Part shown: in pieces, positions 24,517 to 33,210 of the stretch
Layout: each line of letters starts with the position of its first letter
How positions within the stretch are numbered: position 1 is the first letter of the stretch
Assembly (NCBI RefSeq): GCF_947500325.1
Contig: NZ_CANMRQ010000002.1
Span: forward strand, 482,800 to 546,799
DNA from: an uncultured Lacinutrix sp.
GTDB lineage: Bacteria; Bacteroidota; Bacteroidia; Flavobacteriales; Flavobacteriaceae
DNA length: 64,000 nucleotides
Reading direction: 5' to 3'
Translations under genes and position numbers: made by a program
The notes under the pieces: model-generated
The model's input: the letters and a program-made list of their open reading frames with translations, nothing else
What the model was told of the DNA's origin: nothing
Database searches by the model: none

Positions 24517-26770
24517 TAGAGTTTGTTTTAGCGTTATTTAATTTTTGCGCATTGTAGAAAGACACAATAACTTGGTTTGTATAATATTCTTCTTTTTTAG
24601 TAACAATACCTTCATTACTAAAAAGAAATTCTGTTAGTTTAAACGACGATCTTTTGTTAACTGTATTAAGCAGCATTTTTACAGATGTTATGTTATCAAA
24701 ATTTATAAGAAGTTCATTATCTCCATCTGCTAGCATAACAAATTGAGGTATTTTTAACGTATCTCTAAGTGTTTGTATAGCTAATAAGAGATCTTTATCA
24801 CTATTAATTGTTTTTTGTAAAGGTTCTATATGCGTTTTCTTTAAATTCCATGTGGCATCATGTAATATTAAATTTAGATACTCTATTCTGGGTAAAAACT
24901 CGTAATCACTTGCAAATGGGCCTAAGTTTAATGCTATTCCTCCTCTAATATTTTGGGTTTGTAAATCTGAAAGAAAATGATAAATAGGTAATGATGCGTT
25001 ACCAGAATAATTATGCGCATTAGTTAAATGCGGTCTTACTTCTTTATTATGTTTTTTAGATCTTAAATAAAGTGTTCTATTATTTTTAACCGAAAGCATT
25101 AAATCGTCTATAGGTAGTTGTTGTGCTTTAGGTTTAATAGATTTTGCTAAATAAGGAATTTCGTATTCTCTTAAATCTGGACGCATTAAAATATTGCCAA
25201 CTCTAGATTCTGGAAGATGAGCAATTTCTGCTAAAAGTTTATTGTTATTTATTTTAGTTTCTGTGTCAATAATCTTTTGAGTATAATTATGTAATTTCTC
25301 ATCTCCATGGCAAAAACGACCTAAAAGATTAGCGGCACTAGAACCGCCGGCACTACTAATTTTTATTTTCTCTTTTCCGTTTTCTATTATTAATTCAACC
25401 ATACTAGAAAAAGTATCAGGTAGATCATTCCAGTTAACATCTAGATCTTTAAAGTCGTTTGCGTCTAATGTAATGGTATAGGCATCTTCTTTAAGTGCTT
25501 TAATTAGTAGTTTTTGAAATAATGCATTTATTGAACTCCATTTAATATCTGAAACATTGTGTTTAGATGTTTTTCCTGGAATTATTAAATCATCAACCAA
25601 AGGGTTTACATCTCCAGAGTTTTGACCTTGCTTATAACCAATGCCAATTTCAACATCTAAGGCATTAGATAACATTACTTCTCTTTCTTCGTAGCGTTCA
25701 TAAAAAGCATCTTTAAATTTACTTAGTAAAGTAGTTTGAGGTGGGATTGTAATTTTATTAAAAAGCGTTAACCCTTTCTTTATGTCTTCTATGATTTCTT
25801 TGTTAATAGTATTTTCATTACAATTAAGAACTAGGTCTGATTGGAATAAAAACTTAAGATCAAATGTGGTTTTTAATTGTTCAAGAAATTCACTTAACTT
25901 TATATAATCTTTAGGGTTGTTTCCTATCGTTTTATCAATGATGCTTAATTTCTCATCAGCTTTTTGTAGTGTAATTAGAATGTCGTCTATATTATCTAAC
26001 TTTTTTAATACGGAATAAATTTGATCTAAAAATTCTGGTCCTGAAACAGCTGGTTCAAGTTCGCTAATTAGTAATTGGCTATAGACAAGTTCGTCTATAA
26101 ATTCTTTAGCTTCTTCAATGGAGATGTCGTCATTTACTAATATTTTTGCTAAATCTTCCAATTTAGCACCTTCAGAAGCTTTCTTTAAAACGGCATTAAG
26201 ATATTCGCTGTCATCTACTGCAACAATTTGATGTTGTCTTTTACTATTAAAGTATTTGTATTCTATATAGCGTAATTGGTTTCCTATATTGTATATACTG
26301 GAATTTGGAGTGAAAAGAAGTTGTGCTCTTATAGTATCATTTTTTACTAAATCTTGCGATAATGAAACTAAATAATTCATATCTAACCTTGTATGTCTCT
26401 CGTTTTTATTGGCACCATCAACTTCAATTTTAGTGTTTTCCCCAAACGAACCAACTGCGCAACCAGCAAATAGACCAAAAGGAGTGCATCTAGAAGACAT
26501 TCTCGTGATGTATTTTAAGATAGAGAACTTTAGTTTTTCTACCTTTTTTTTGTCTTCTATTTCTCCATTAAGCCATCTCTTTATTTCTTCATAAAATGAT
26601 GGTGAAGCCAGGAATAACGCTTCATTTATAACAGGGTTGTTAAATAAATTAATAAAATCATCATCTCCAATAATTTGGTTTGATGTTAATAGTTTATATG
26701 AACTAAAAGAAAATAGAGGTGTTCTTAATATGTAATTTGTAAAGCTTTTGTATGGATTATTTTTGCTCAT
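24509..26770 (-). CDS. Lantibiotic dehydratase N-terminal (glutamylation) domain protein, LanB
   Basis: A 753-residue protein of the Lant_dehydr_N family, which moves glutamate from glutamyl-tRNA to Ser/Thr of the precursor. Signatures: SSRCTPFGLFAGCAVGSFG near 90-110, the RRE-like leader-binding part in the first half, SSAGGSSAANLLGRFCHG near 480, YSGNASLPIYHFLSDLQ near 615, and LPRIEYLNLILHDATWNL near 655. It lacks the elimination domain, which is the next gene. It follows lanC after 7 bases. Confidence 0.92.
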   Translation of the reverse strand: MSKNNPYKSFTNYILRTPLFSFSSYKLLTSNQIIGDDDFINLFNNPVINEALFLASPSFYEEIKRWLNGEIEDKKKVEKLKFSILKYITRMSSRCTPFGLFAGCAVGSFGENTKIEVDGANKNERHTRLDMNYLVSLSQDLVKNDTIRAQLLFTPNSSIYNIGNQLRYIEYKYFNSKRQHQIVAVDDSEYLNAVLKKASEGAKLEDLAKILVNDDISIEEAKEFIDELVYSQLLISELEPAVSGPEFLDQIYSVLKKLDNIDDILITLQKADEKLSIIDKTIGNNPKDYIKLSEFLEQLKTTFDLKFLFQSDLVLNCNENTINKEIIEDIKKGLTLFNKITIPPQTTLLSKFKDAFYERYEEREVMLSNALDVEIGIGYKQGQNSGDVNPLVDDLIIPGKTSKHNVSDIKWSSINALFQKLLIKALKEDAYTITLDANDFKDLDVNWNDLPDTFSSMVELIIENGKEKIKISSAGGSSAANLLGRFCHGDEKLHNYTQKIIDTETKINNNKLLAEIAHLPESRVGNILMRPDLREYEIPYLAKSIKPKAQQLPIDDLMLSVKNNRTLYLRSKKHNKEVRPHLTNAHNYSGNASLPIYHFLSDLQTQNIRGGIALNLGPFASDYEFLPRIEYLNLILHDATWNLKKTHIEPLQKTINSDKDLLLAIQTLRDTLKIPQFVMLADGDNELLINFDNITSVKMLLNTVNKRSSFKLTEFLFSNEGIVTKKEEYYTNQVIVSFYNAQKLNNAKTNSNA

Positions 26771-26777
26771 ATAAAAA

Positions 26778-27995
26778 TTAACTTATCATTAAACATTCGT
26801 CCCAATTGGTTTCAAAACTTGATAGTTGATCAATAATAACTAATCCAATACCAGTAATACCTTCTAAAAGATTTGTTTCATTTTGCCATTCTCTATCTTT
26901 CCCAATACATTGTTTGTAGCCAGCATATCCATCTTCATGAACAGCTTTGTCTAGACCATCTTGAATCCAAAAATCGGTAGCATCCTTAAATTCTTTTACT
27001 CCAGTTTCTTTATACATTCTATTAAATATTTGTGCATTGCCATAAGAACCATGACAAATAGCAGCATCAATAACCATAGAATCTTCTGCATTAGTTCTTA
27101 AGGCTGTATGTTTTAAAATTGAAATAGCAGTAGTTTTTAATGCTTCATCGTTTAACGCTTTGGCAGCAAACCATAATCTTATTGCAACACCTAAATCACC
27201 ATAACACCATGCTACTCGGCTATTATAGCTTAAGTCGTTATTTGTAGTTGGTATTGTACTAGGAAAAACAGATAAATCATTCTTATTAGAGCTTCTAAAA
27301 CTTAAAATGTAATGTATAGCACTTTTAAGGAGATGCTCTGTTTTGTCTTTAAATGGTTCGTGTTCGTAGAGTTTAGTTAGTATTCCAATGATACTAGACA
27401 TACCATGCGATAAACTTAAATTATACACTTTTTCTTCGGTTTCACTACTTATAGTTGAGATCCATTTAGTTTTATTTTCGTCTTCATTTGTAGATAAGTT
27501 TTTAAGTTGGTCTATAACCTCAAATAAAATAACTTGGTATTTTTCCTTTAATTCTTTAGAATTGGTGTTTTTATAACGCTGTAAAAAATAAAAAGCATAG
27601 CCTATAGCTCCATGTAAAAAATCGTAATTACCTTTTTTAAAGTCGTTTATCATAGATTGATATAGGTAATCATCTACTTCAGGGAGTAGTTCATCAGCAT
27701 CAATTTCAATAAATTTTTCTTGCTCTAAATGATCACAAACCCAGCCTAAGCCTGCAATTCCTGTGCAAAAAGTAGGATAATTGTAACCATCGTTAATTTT
27801 TTCTATGCAATTAGAAATTATATCAACTCCTATATCTGCATTAGTTTCAATATCTAAGTATTTTGAGTAATAAAATTGAAATAAAGAAATACCAGATAAC
27901 CCAGCTAAAACACCTAAATGCTTTTCTTGTTGGTACTTCGATTCTATAATGCGATGTATTTGAATTAGTTTTTTTTCTAAAATGTCTTTTTGCAT
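26778..27995 (-). CDS. Lanthionine synthetase C-family cyclase, LanC
   Basis: A 405-residue alpha/alpha-toroid cyclase that adds Cys thiols to dehydrated residues. Zinc ligands are visible: Cys264 in WCYGDLG, and Cys314-His315 in ICHGSYG. GISLFQFYY, FCTGIAGLGW, LHGAIGY and LSLSHGMSSIIG give the repeated toroid motifs, and LLEGITGIGLVI closes the ring. It is the first gene of the minus-strand operon lanC-lanB-N-lanB-C. The upstream 355 bases separate it from precursor 4, which is transcribed in the opposite direction. Confidence 0.92.
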   Translation of the reverse strand: MQKDILEKKLIQIHRIIESKYQQEKHLGVLAGLSGISLFQFYYSKYLDIETNADIGVDIISNCIEKINDGYNYPTFCTGIAGLGWVCDHLEQEKFIEIDADELLPEVDDYLYQSMINDFKKGNYDFLHGAIGYAFYFLQRYKNTNSKELKEKYQVILFEVIDQLKNLSTNEDENKTKWISTISSETEEKVYNLSLSHGMSSIIGILTKLYEHEPFKDKTEHLLKSAIHYILSFRSSNKNDLSVFPSTIPTTNNDLSYNSRVAWCYGDLGVAIRLWFAAKALNDEALKTTAISILKHTALRTNAEDSMVIDAAICHGSYGNAQIFNRMYKETGVKEFKDATDFWIQDGLDKAVHEDGYAGYKQCIGKDREWQNETNLLEGITGIGLVIIDQLSSFETNWDECLMIS

Positions 27996-28350
27996 GCTTT
28001 TTATTAATGTTTAAATAGGAACTGTTGTAAAGTTAAATTTATTTAAAAACTTAACGGTATAAATATGTTATTCTTAACCCAAATTTATAAATCTATTGAA
28101 TGAATCATTTGTTTTAATAAGTTTAGAATAGGAATACTAATATAAAACTCTAGAACTAACTTATTCATTTTTAGTTTTGTTTAGCGCCTTATATTAGATG
28201 ATTTATGGTGTTTACCATTTGTATTTAGTCTTTTTTAATTAATTCTAATTTTTAAAATTCAATAAAAACCTTACTTTAAGTATGCTTTTTCACTACTCGT
28301 GTGCTTTTTATTATGACTAATTTTAAATACTATTAATTTTTAAAATTTAC
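27996..28350. other. Divergent intergenic region between lanC and precursor 4
   Basis: A 355-base AT-rich region that should hold promoters in both directions. It contains the ATTAGATGATTTA ... GTGTTT motif at 28193-28214, which is shared with 19212. I see no clear TAnnTTTG element with good spacing, no ORF with a leader pattern, and no repeat beyond this. Confidence 0.5.
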
Positions 28351-28548
28351 ATGATGAAAAAAAAGAATCTTAAAAGCTTAAAGCTTAACAAAAAATCTAT
28401 TTCTAATTTTAAAAGTGAAGAAATAAGTGGAGGGACAGGTAAATCTGTTAATCAAACATGTACAGGAATGGCAGGATGTACATTTGACTCCCTAGAATGT
28501 CTTACTGCAATGAATTTTTCATGTATGCCTTGTTCAGGTCAACAATAA
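28351..28548 (+). CDS. Lanthipeptide precursor peptide 4
   Basis: A 65-residue peptide (or 64 if the second ATG at 28354 is used). Leader KKKNLKSLKLNKKSISNFK is nearly the same as that of precursor 3, followed by EEISGG at 23-28. The 37-residue core has five Cys, five Thr and four Ser (QTCTGMAGC, SLEC, FSCMPC). It lies beyond lanC on the opposite strand and ends at a strong terminator (28551-28575). A likely substrate of the LanB/LanC pair and of the C39 exporter. Confidence 0.87.
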   Translation: MMKKKNLKSLKLNKKSISNFKSEEISGGTGKSVNQTCTGMAGCTFDSLECLTAMNFSCMPCSGQQ

Positions 28549-28550
28549 TT

Positions 28551-28575
28551 AAAAGCGAGCTTCGGCTCGCTTTTC
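28551..28575. terminator. Terminator between precursor 4 and the GHMP kinase
   Basis: AAAAGCGAGC / GCTCGCTTTT with a TTCG loop, then CTTTTTT. It lies between convergent genes and can serve both. Confidence 0.85.
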
Positions 28576-28592
28576 TTTTTTAAAGATATATT

Positions 28593-29504
28593 TTATAAAA
28601 TCATATCTTTAAAAGAGAGAATAGTATTGTAACCCTTTTGTTTAAAATAATGAGTTACATATTCTTTTGTCCCAGTGACTAATACAAAATCACCATTCCA
28701 GCCACCAAGGCTTTTTATTTGGTTTTTATAATCACTAAATAGACGTTGTTTAATTGGAATTTGTTTTGTGATTGTTCCAATTAATGTTTCATGATTGGCA
28801 ATCAGTATTTCAAAATCATCAATAGTATTCGCTTTAATTATTTTATTAGTGATTGTATTTACTTTAGTGATAATTGTTTCAATATTATGTTTATTACTTT
28901 GATAAGTTTTTATCGCTTCTCGACTATCTTGCTTCCTATTTAAATGAACAAAAAATAATTTATCTACAAATATTTTATTGAAACTAAGAGCTTTTATAAT
29001 AGGTTTCCCTTTATCTAAAGAATATAATATTGGAGAATTGTTTTGTGCACAAGCAACATCATATCCACTACCTCCAAATGTTTTATTTGATAACTCAAAA
29101 ACGTTAATATTTGCCCATTGTGCAATATTGTTTAGTAATGTAGAAGAAGAACCTAATCCCCAATTATTTGGAAACTCCAAAGTAGAAGTTACTTTATAGC
29201 CTTTTTCTTTAGTTAAAAACTCTGGATTAAGTGCTTTTGCTGTTAGTAATATTTCAATTAATCTTTTTGAAATATTATTAGCTATTTGCGATGATGTAAT
29301 CTCTTTATTTGAAAGAGTAAATTCATCTGAAAACCAAATATTGCCTTTATTATCAATGCTTTTCCAACTAATTTTAGGCTCGTTAATAAATTCTACAGTT
29401 AATATTTGTCCAAATTTGGTTGGTAAGGCAAAAGCTTTAGCGCCGTCAAGAACAACATATTCAGCTGTAAGTAGAAGTTTTCCATGGCTATAAAACGTTT
29501 GCAT
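28593..29504 (-). CDS. GHMP kinase, GYDIA family (mevalonate-pathway type)
   Basis: A 303-residue small-molecule kinase. It has the phosphate-binding motif WGLGSSSTLLNNIAQW near residue 118 and GGSGYDVACAQ near 145, the variant of the GYDIA motif that names this Bacteroidota family. The C-terminus contains KSLGGWNGDFVL. GHMP kinases act on mevalonate, phosphomevalonate and similar alcohols. Its neighbour, with a one-base overlap, is HMG-CoA reductase, so a mevalonate kinase-type role in isoprenoid synthesis is likely but not proven by sequence. Confidence 0.85.
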   Translation of the reverse strand: MQTFYSHGKLLLTAEYVVLDGAKAFALPTKFGQILTVEFINEPKISWKSIDNKGNIWFSDEFTLSNKEITSSQIANNISKRLIEILLTAKALNPEFLTKEKGYKVTSTLEFPNNWGLGSSSTLLNNIAQWANINVFELSNKTFGGSGYDVACAQNNSPILYSLDKGKPIIKALSFNKIFVDKLFFVHLNRKQDSREAIKTYQSNKHNIETIITKVNTITNKIIKANTIDDFEILIANHETLIGTITKQIPIKQRLFSDYKNQIKSLGGWNGDFVLVTGTKEYVTHYFKQKGYNTILSFKDMIL

Positions 29505-30802
29505 TATCGTCTTAGTTTTTCAATTTCAGATACTACAGCACTATGTGTTACTGTATTATTTTTAAAATGGTTGACAATAACATCTTTTTCTTTATTTGTA
29601 GCATTAAATTGATTTAAGATATTCATTAAATGCATTTTCATATGGCCTTCTTGAATACCAGTGGTTGTTAATGAACGTAATGCAGCAAAATTTTGAGCTA
29701 AGCCAGCTACAGCAACAATTTGCATCAATGCTTTAGCATTTGGTTTGCCTAAAATTTCTAAAGCAATTTTAACTAAAGGGTGTAAACTTGTTAAGCCTCC
29801 AACGGTACCAAGAGCTAAAGGTATTTCTATCCAAAACGAGAAAATACCATCTTCAATTTTAGCATGAGTTAGACTCGTATATTTTCCGTCTTTAGCAGCA
29901 TATGCATGTACGCCAGCTTCAACTGCCCTAAAATCATTTCCTGTTGCTAAAACAACAGCATCTATACCGTTCATAATGCCTTTATTATGAGTTACAGCTC
30001 TATAAGGTTCAACTTCAGCAATATTAACAGCTTGTACAAATTTCTCTGCAAAAGTACTTGGGTCTATATTTTTTTCTGCTAAATCTTCAACTTTACATGA
30101 TACTTCAGCACGAACTAAACAATTTGGTACATAATTAGAGAGAATACTCATAACGATGTTTATTGGTGCCTCTAAAATTGTTTCGGCTTCAGTTTTAAAA
30201 GTTTTTGCAAACTGTTCTAAACAAGAGTTTATAAAATTTGCGCCCATAGCATCTAATGTTTCAAATGTAGCATGCAGTTGGTAATAGCCATTTATAGCTT
30301 TAGTTTTATCTCGTAATTCAATATCTAGAATGCCGCCACCACGTTTTTCCATATTACATGTAATGGCTTTAGTGTCTTCAATTAATTTGGGTTTAACCGT
30401 ATTGAAATATTTTTTAAGAATGTTAAAATCACCAGAAAATGTAAAATGAACTTGTCCAATTTTAGTAGTAGAAATAACTGTTGTTTTAAATCCACCGCGG
30501 TCCAGCCAAAATTTTGCAGCTTTACTAGCAGCAGCGACTACAGAACTTTCTTCAATAGCCATTGGAATAGCATATAATCTATTATTAATTAGAAAATTTG
30601 GGGCAACACCAAGAGGTAAGTAATAATTAGAAATAGTGTTTTCTATAAATTCATCGTGTAATTGTTGAAGTTTATCATCATCATTAGCATATTGCAAAAT
30701 GGTCTGTTTTGCAGTTTCAGAATTTGATAGATAATTGGTAACAATCCAATCTATTTTTTCAGATTTGGTCAATTTAGAAAAACCAGAAATTGATGCGTTC
30801 AT
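29504..30802 (-). CDS. Hydroxymethylglutaryl-CoA reductase, class II (degradative type)
   Basis: A 432-residue enzyme for mevalonate formation or degradation. Class II features: PLGVAPNFLINN near 62, AMEESSVVAAASKAAKF near 80 with the catalytic Glu, RAEVSCKVEDLAEK near 230 and GNDFRAVEAGVHAYA near 285 with the catalytic Asp, and GLAQNFAALRSLTTTGIQEG near 370. Bacteria with a complete mevalonate route use this class in the synthetic direction, and the kinase next to it agrees. The stop overlaps the kinase start by one base. Confidence 0.93.
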   Translation of the reverse strand: MNASISGFSKLTKSEKIDWIVTNYLSNSETAKQTILQYANDDDKLQQLHDEFIENTISNYYLPLGVAPNFLINNRLYAIPMAIEESSVVAAASKAAKFWLDRGGFKTTVISTTKIGQVHFTFSGDFNILKKYFNTVKPKLIEDTKAITCNMEKRGGGILDIELRDKTKAINGYYQLHATFETLDAMGANFINSCLEQFAKTFKTEAETILEAPINIVMSILSNYVPNCLVRAEVSCKVEDLAEKNIDPSTFAEKFVQAVNIAEVEPYRAVTHNKGIMNGIDAVVLATGNDFRAVEAGVHAYAAKDGKYTSLTHAKIEDGIFSFWIEIPLALGTVGGLTSLHPLVKIALEILGKPNAKALMQIVAVAGLAQNFAALRSLTTTGIQEGHMKMHLMNILNQFNATNKEKDVIVNHFKNNTVTHSAVVSEIEKLRR

Positions 30803-30821
30803 TCAAAGTATATTAATTCTA

Positions 30822-30854
30822 CAAAGATACTATTATCAATATCATATATAGCAA
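30822..30854 (-). promoter_or_regulatory. Promoter of the HMG-CoA reductase / kinase operon
   Basis: On the minus strand: TTG (30852-30854), 22 bases, TATCTTTG (30822-30829), a match to the -7 consensus TAnnTTTG with somewhat long spacing, 20 bases before the start codon. Confidence 0.5.
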
Positions 30855-30949
30855 TGGACAGTTTTATTGCATATTTAAGTGTTAATAAATAGGGTTTTTT
30901 GCTTATTTTTTAGTAAACTTGGCATTATTTTATTAAAATTTTAATCTTA

Positions 30950-33187
30950 ATGGCATTTAATAAACTTTTAGCACTTTTCTTCTTTCTAGTTTCAATTCCC
31001 TTACTCTCAGCTCAAAATAAAAATATAACATTAGAAGATATATGGACTAAAGGTACTTTTAGAACAGAGCGATTAGATGCTTTACACTCCATGAATAATG
31101 GTAAGCAATATTCTGTATTGAATCTTAATAGAGAGGCAAAAAATACAACAATTGATATTTACGATTATAAAACACTAAAAAAAGTGAAGACTTTGGTTAA
31201 TTCTTTGGAGATTGACGCTATTCCAATGTTTTCAGATTATACATTTAGTGAAGATGAGAGTCAAGTGTTATTAGCAACTAATGAAGAGTCTATTTTTCGT
31301 CGTTCAACATTAGGGAATTATTTTGTTTTTAATACTAAAACAGGACAAGTAATTTCTGTAGCTAAAGAAAAAATACAGGAGCCAACGTTTTCTCCTAATG
31401 GGAAAATGATTGCTTACGGCCTAAACAACAATCTTTATGTTAAAAACTTAGAGTCTGGAGAAACATCACAAATCACTTTCGATGGTGAGAAAAATAAAAT
31501 AATAAACGGCATTACGGATTGGGTTTATGAAGAAGAATTTGGTTTTGTTCGTGCTTTCGAATGGAATGCTAATAGTGATAAAATTGCATTTATCCGTTTT
31601 GATGAAACTAATGTGCCAGAGTTTTCAATGGATGTTTATGGTCAAAACTTATATCAAACACAAACTGTTTTTAAATATCCAAAAGCAGGTGAGACTAATG
31701 CAAATGTATCTTTACATGTGTACGATTTGAAGAAAAATAAAACTAAAGACGTTAAAGTTAATAAAACATATAAAGATTTTTATATCCCAAGAATTAAATG
31801 GTCTAATGCTCCAAATATGTTAAGTGCGCATTATATGAATCGCCATCAAAATGAATTAGACCTTTGGATTATAGACACAGAAGAGAATAATGCCTATCTG
31901 GTTATTGAAGAAAAAGATAAGGCTTATATTGATGTAACAGATAATCTAACCTTTTTAAAAGATAAGAGTTTTATATGGACTAGTGAGAAAGATGGTTACA
32001 ATCATATATACCATTATAGTAAGAAAGGGAAACTACTAAATCAAGTTACTAAAGGAAATTGGGAAGTGACAAATTATTATGGATACGATGAGAAAAACGA
32101 TAGAATTTATTATCAATCTGTAGAAAATGGTTCTATTAATAGAGATGTGTATTCTATAAAACTAAATGGAACAAATAAAAAACGATTAACAAAATCAACA
32201 GGAACTAATAGAGCCGATTTTAGTGCAGATTTCACCTATTTTATAAACACTTTTTCTAATGCAACTACGCCACCAGAATATACTTTAAATGATGCAGTAT
32301 CTGGTAATTTAGTTAAGAGTATTAAGGATAATGATATTCTAGCAAAAACAGTTTCAGAATTTAAAACCTCTCAGAAAGAATTTAGTACTATTAAAGTAAA
32401 TGGTAACGATTTAAATATGTGGATGATTAAACCTGCTAATTTTGATGCTACAAAGCAATATCCTTTATTCATGTATCAATATTCTGGTCCAGGTTCTCAA
32501 TCTGTAGCAAACCGTTGGAATGGAGCAAACGATTATTGGTACCAAATGTTAGCTCAAAAAGGATATATAGTAGTTTGTGTAGATGGACGTGGTACGGGTT
32601 TAAAGGGAGCCGATTTTAAAAAGATAACACAAAAAGAGTTAGGGAAATTTGAAGTTGAAGATCAAATTGCAGCAGCAAAATTATTAGGACAAAGAGCGTA
32701 TATAGACCAAACGCGTATTGGTATTTGGGGATGGAGTTATGGCGGATTTATGTCTAGTAATGCGTTATTTAAAGGAAACGATGTGTTTAAAATGGCAATT
32801 GCAGTAGCTCCTGTAACAAGTTGGAGGTTTTACGATTCTATTTATACAGAACGTTACATGACAACACCGCAGGAAAATGCTAGTGGATATGATGATAACT
32901 CACCAATTAATCATGTAGATAAATTAAAAGGAGATTTTTTATTAATTCATGGAACAGGTGATGATAATGTGCATGTACAAAATACAATGCGTATGATAGA
33001 TGCTTTAATTAAAGCAGATAAGCAATTTGAATGGATGATTTATCCAGATGATGCACACGGTATAAGAGGTACAAATAGACGAGCACATTTGTATAAAAAA
33101 ATGACCAATTTTGTAGATCGTACTTTAGGTGATAAAATAGAATCACCAAAAGCGTCTAAAATGGAAAAATCAAAAATTAAAGGGTAA
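30950..33187 (+). CDS. S9 family dipeptidyl-peptidase IV-type serine peptidase
   Basis: A 745-residue secreted peptidase (signal peptide about 1-21, LFFFLVSIPLLSAQ). The N-terminal beta-propeller (about 40-480) carries the DPP-IV paired-Glu type motif DWVYEEEFGF near 200. The prolyl-oligopeptidase domain has GWSYGG with Ser596, GTGDDNVHVQN with Asp671/672 and DDAHGI with His703. It would release X-Pro or X-Ala dipeptides in the periplasm. The next two genes are peptide-proton symporters, so together they feed on peptides. Confidence 0.92.
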   Translation: MAFNKLLALFFFLVSIPLLSAQNKNITLEDIWTKGTFRTERLDALHSMNNGKQYSVLNLNREAKNTTIDIYDYKTLKKVKTLVNSLEIDAIPMFSDYTFSEDESQVLLATNEESIFRRSTLGNYFVFNTKTGQVISVAKEKIQEPTFSPNGKMIAYGLNNNLYVKNLESGETSQITFDGEKNKIINGITDWVYEEEFGFVRAFEWNANSDKIAFIRFDETNVPEFSMDVYGQNLYQTQTVFKYPKAGETNANVSLHVYDLKKNKTKDVKVNKTYKDFYIPRIKWSNAPNMLSAHYMNRHQNELDLWIIDTEENNAYLVIEEKDKAYIDVTDNLTFLKDKSFIWTSEKDGYNHIYHYSKKGKLLNQVTKGNWEVTNYYGYDEKNDRIYYQSVENGSINRDVYSIKLNGTNKKRLTKSTGTNRADFSADFTYFINTFSNATTPPEYTLNDAVSGNLVKSIKDNDILAKTVSEFKTSQKEFSTIKVNGNDLNMWMIKPANFDATKQYPLFMYQYSGPGSQSVANRWNGANDYWYQMLAQKGYIVVCVDGRGTGLKGADFKKITQKELGKFEVEDQIAAAKLLGQRAYIDQTRIGIWGWSYGGFMSSNALFKGNDVFKMAIAVAPVTSWRFYDSIYTERYMTTPQENASGYDDNSPINHVDKLKGDFLLIHGTGDDNVHVQNTMRMIDALIKADKQFEWMIYPDDAHGIRGTNRRAHLYKKMTNFVDRTLGDKIESPKASKMEKSKIKG

Positions 33188-33210
33188 GCTAACTAATTAA
33201 TATATTAAAT

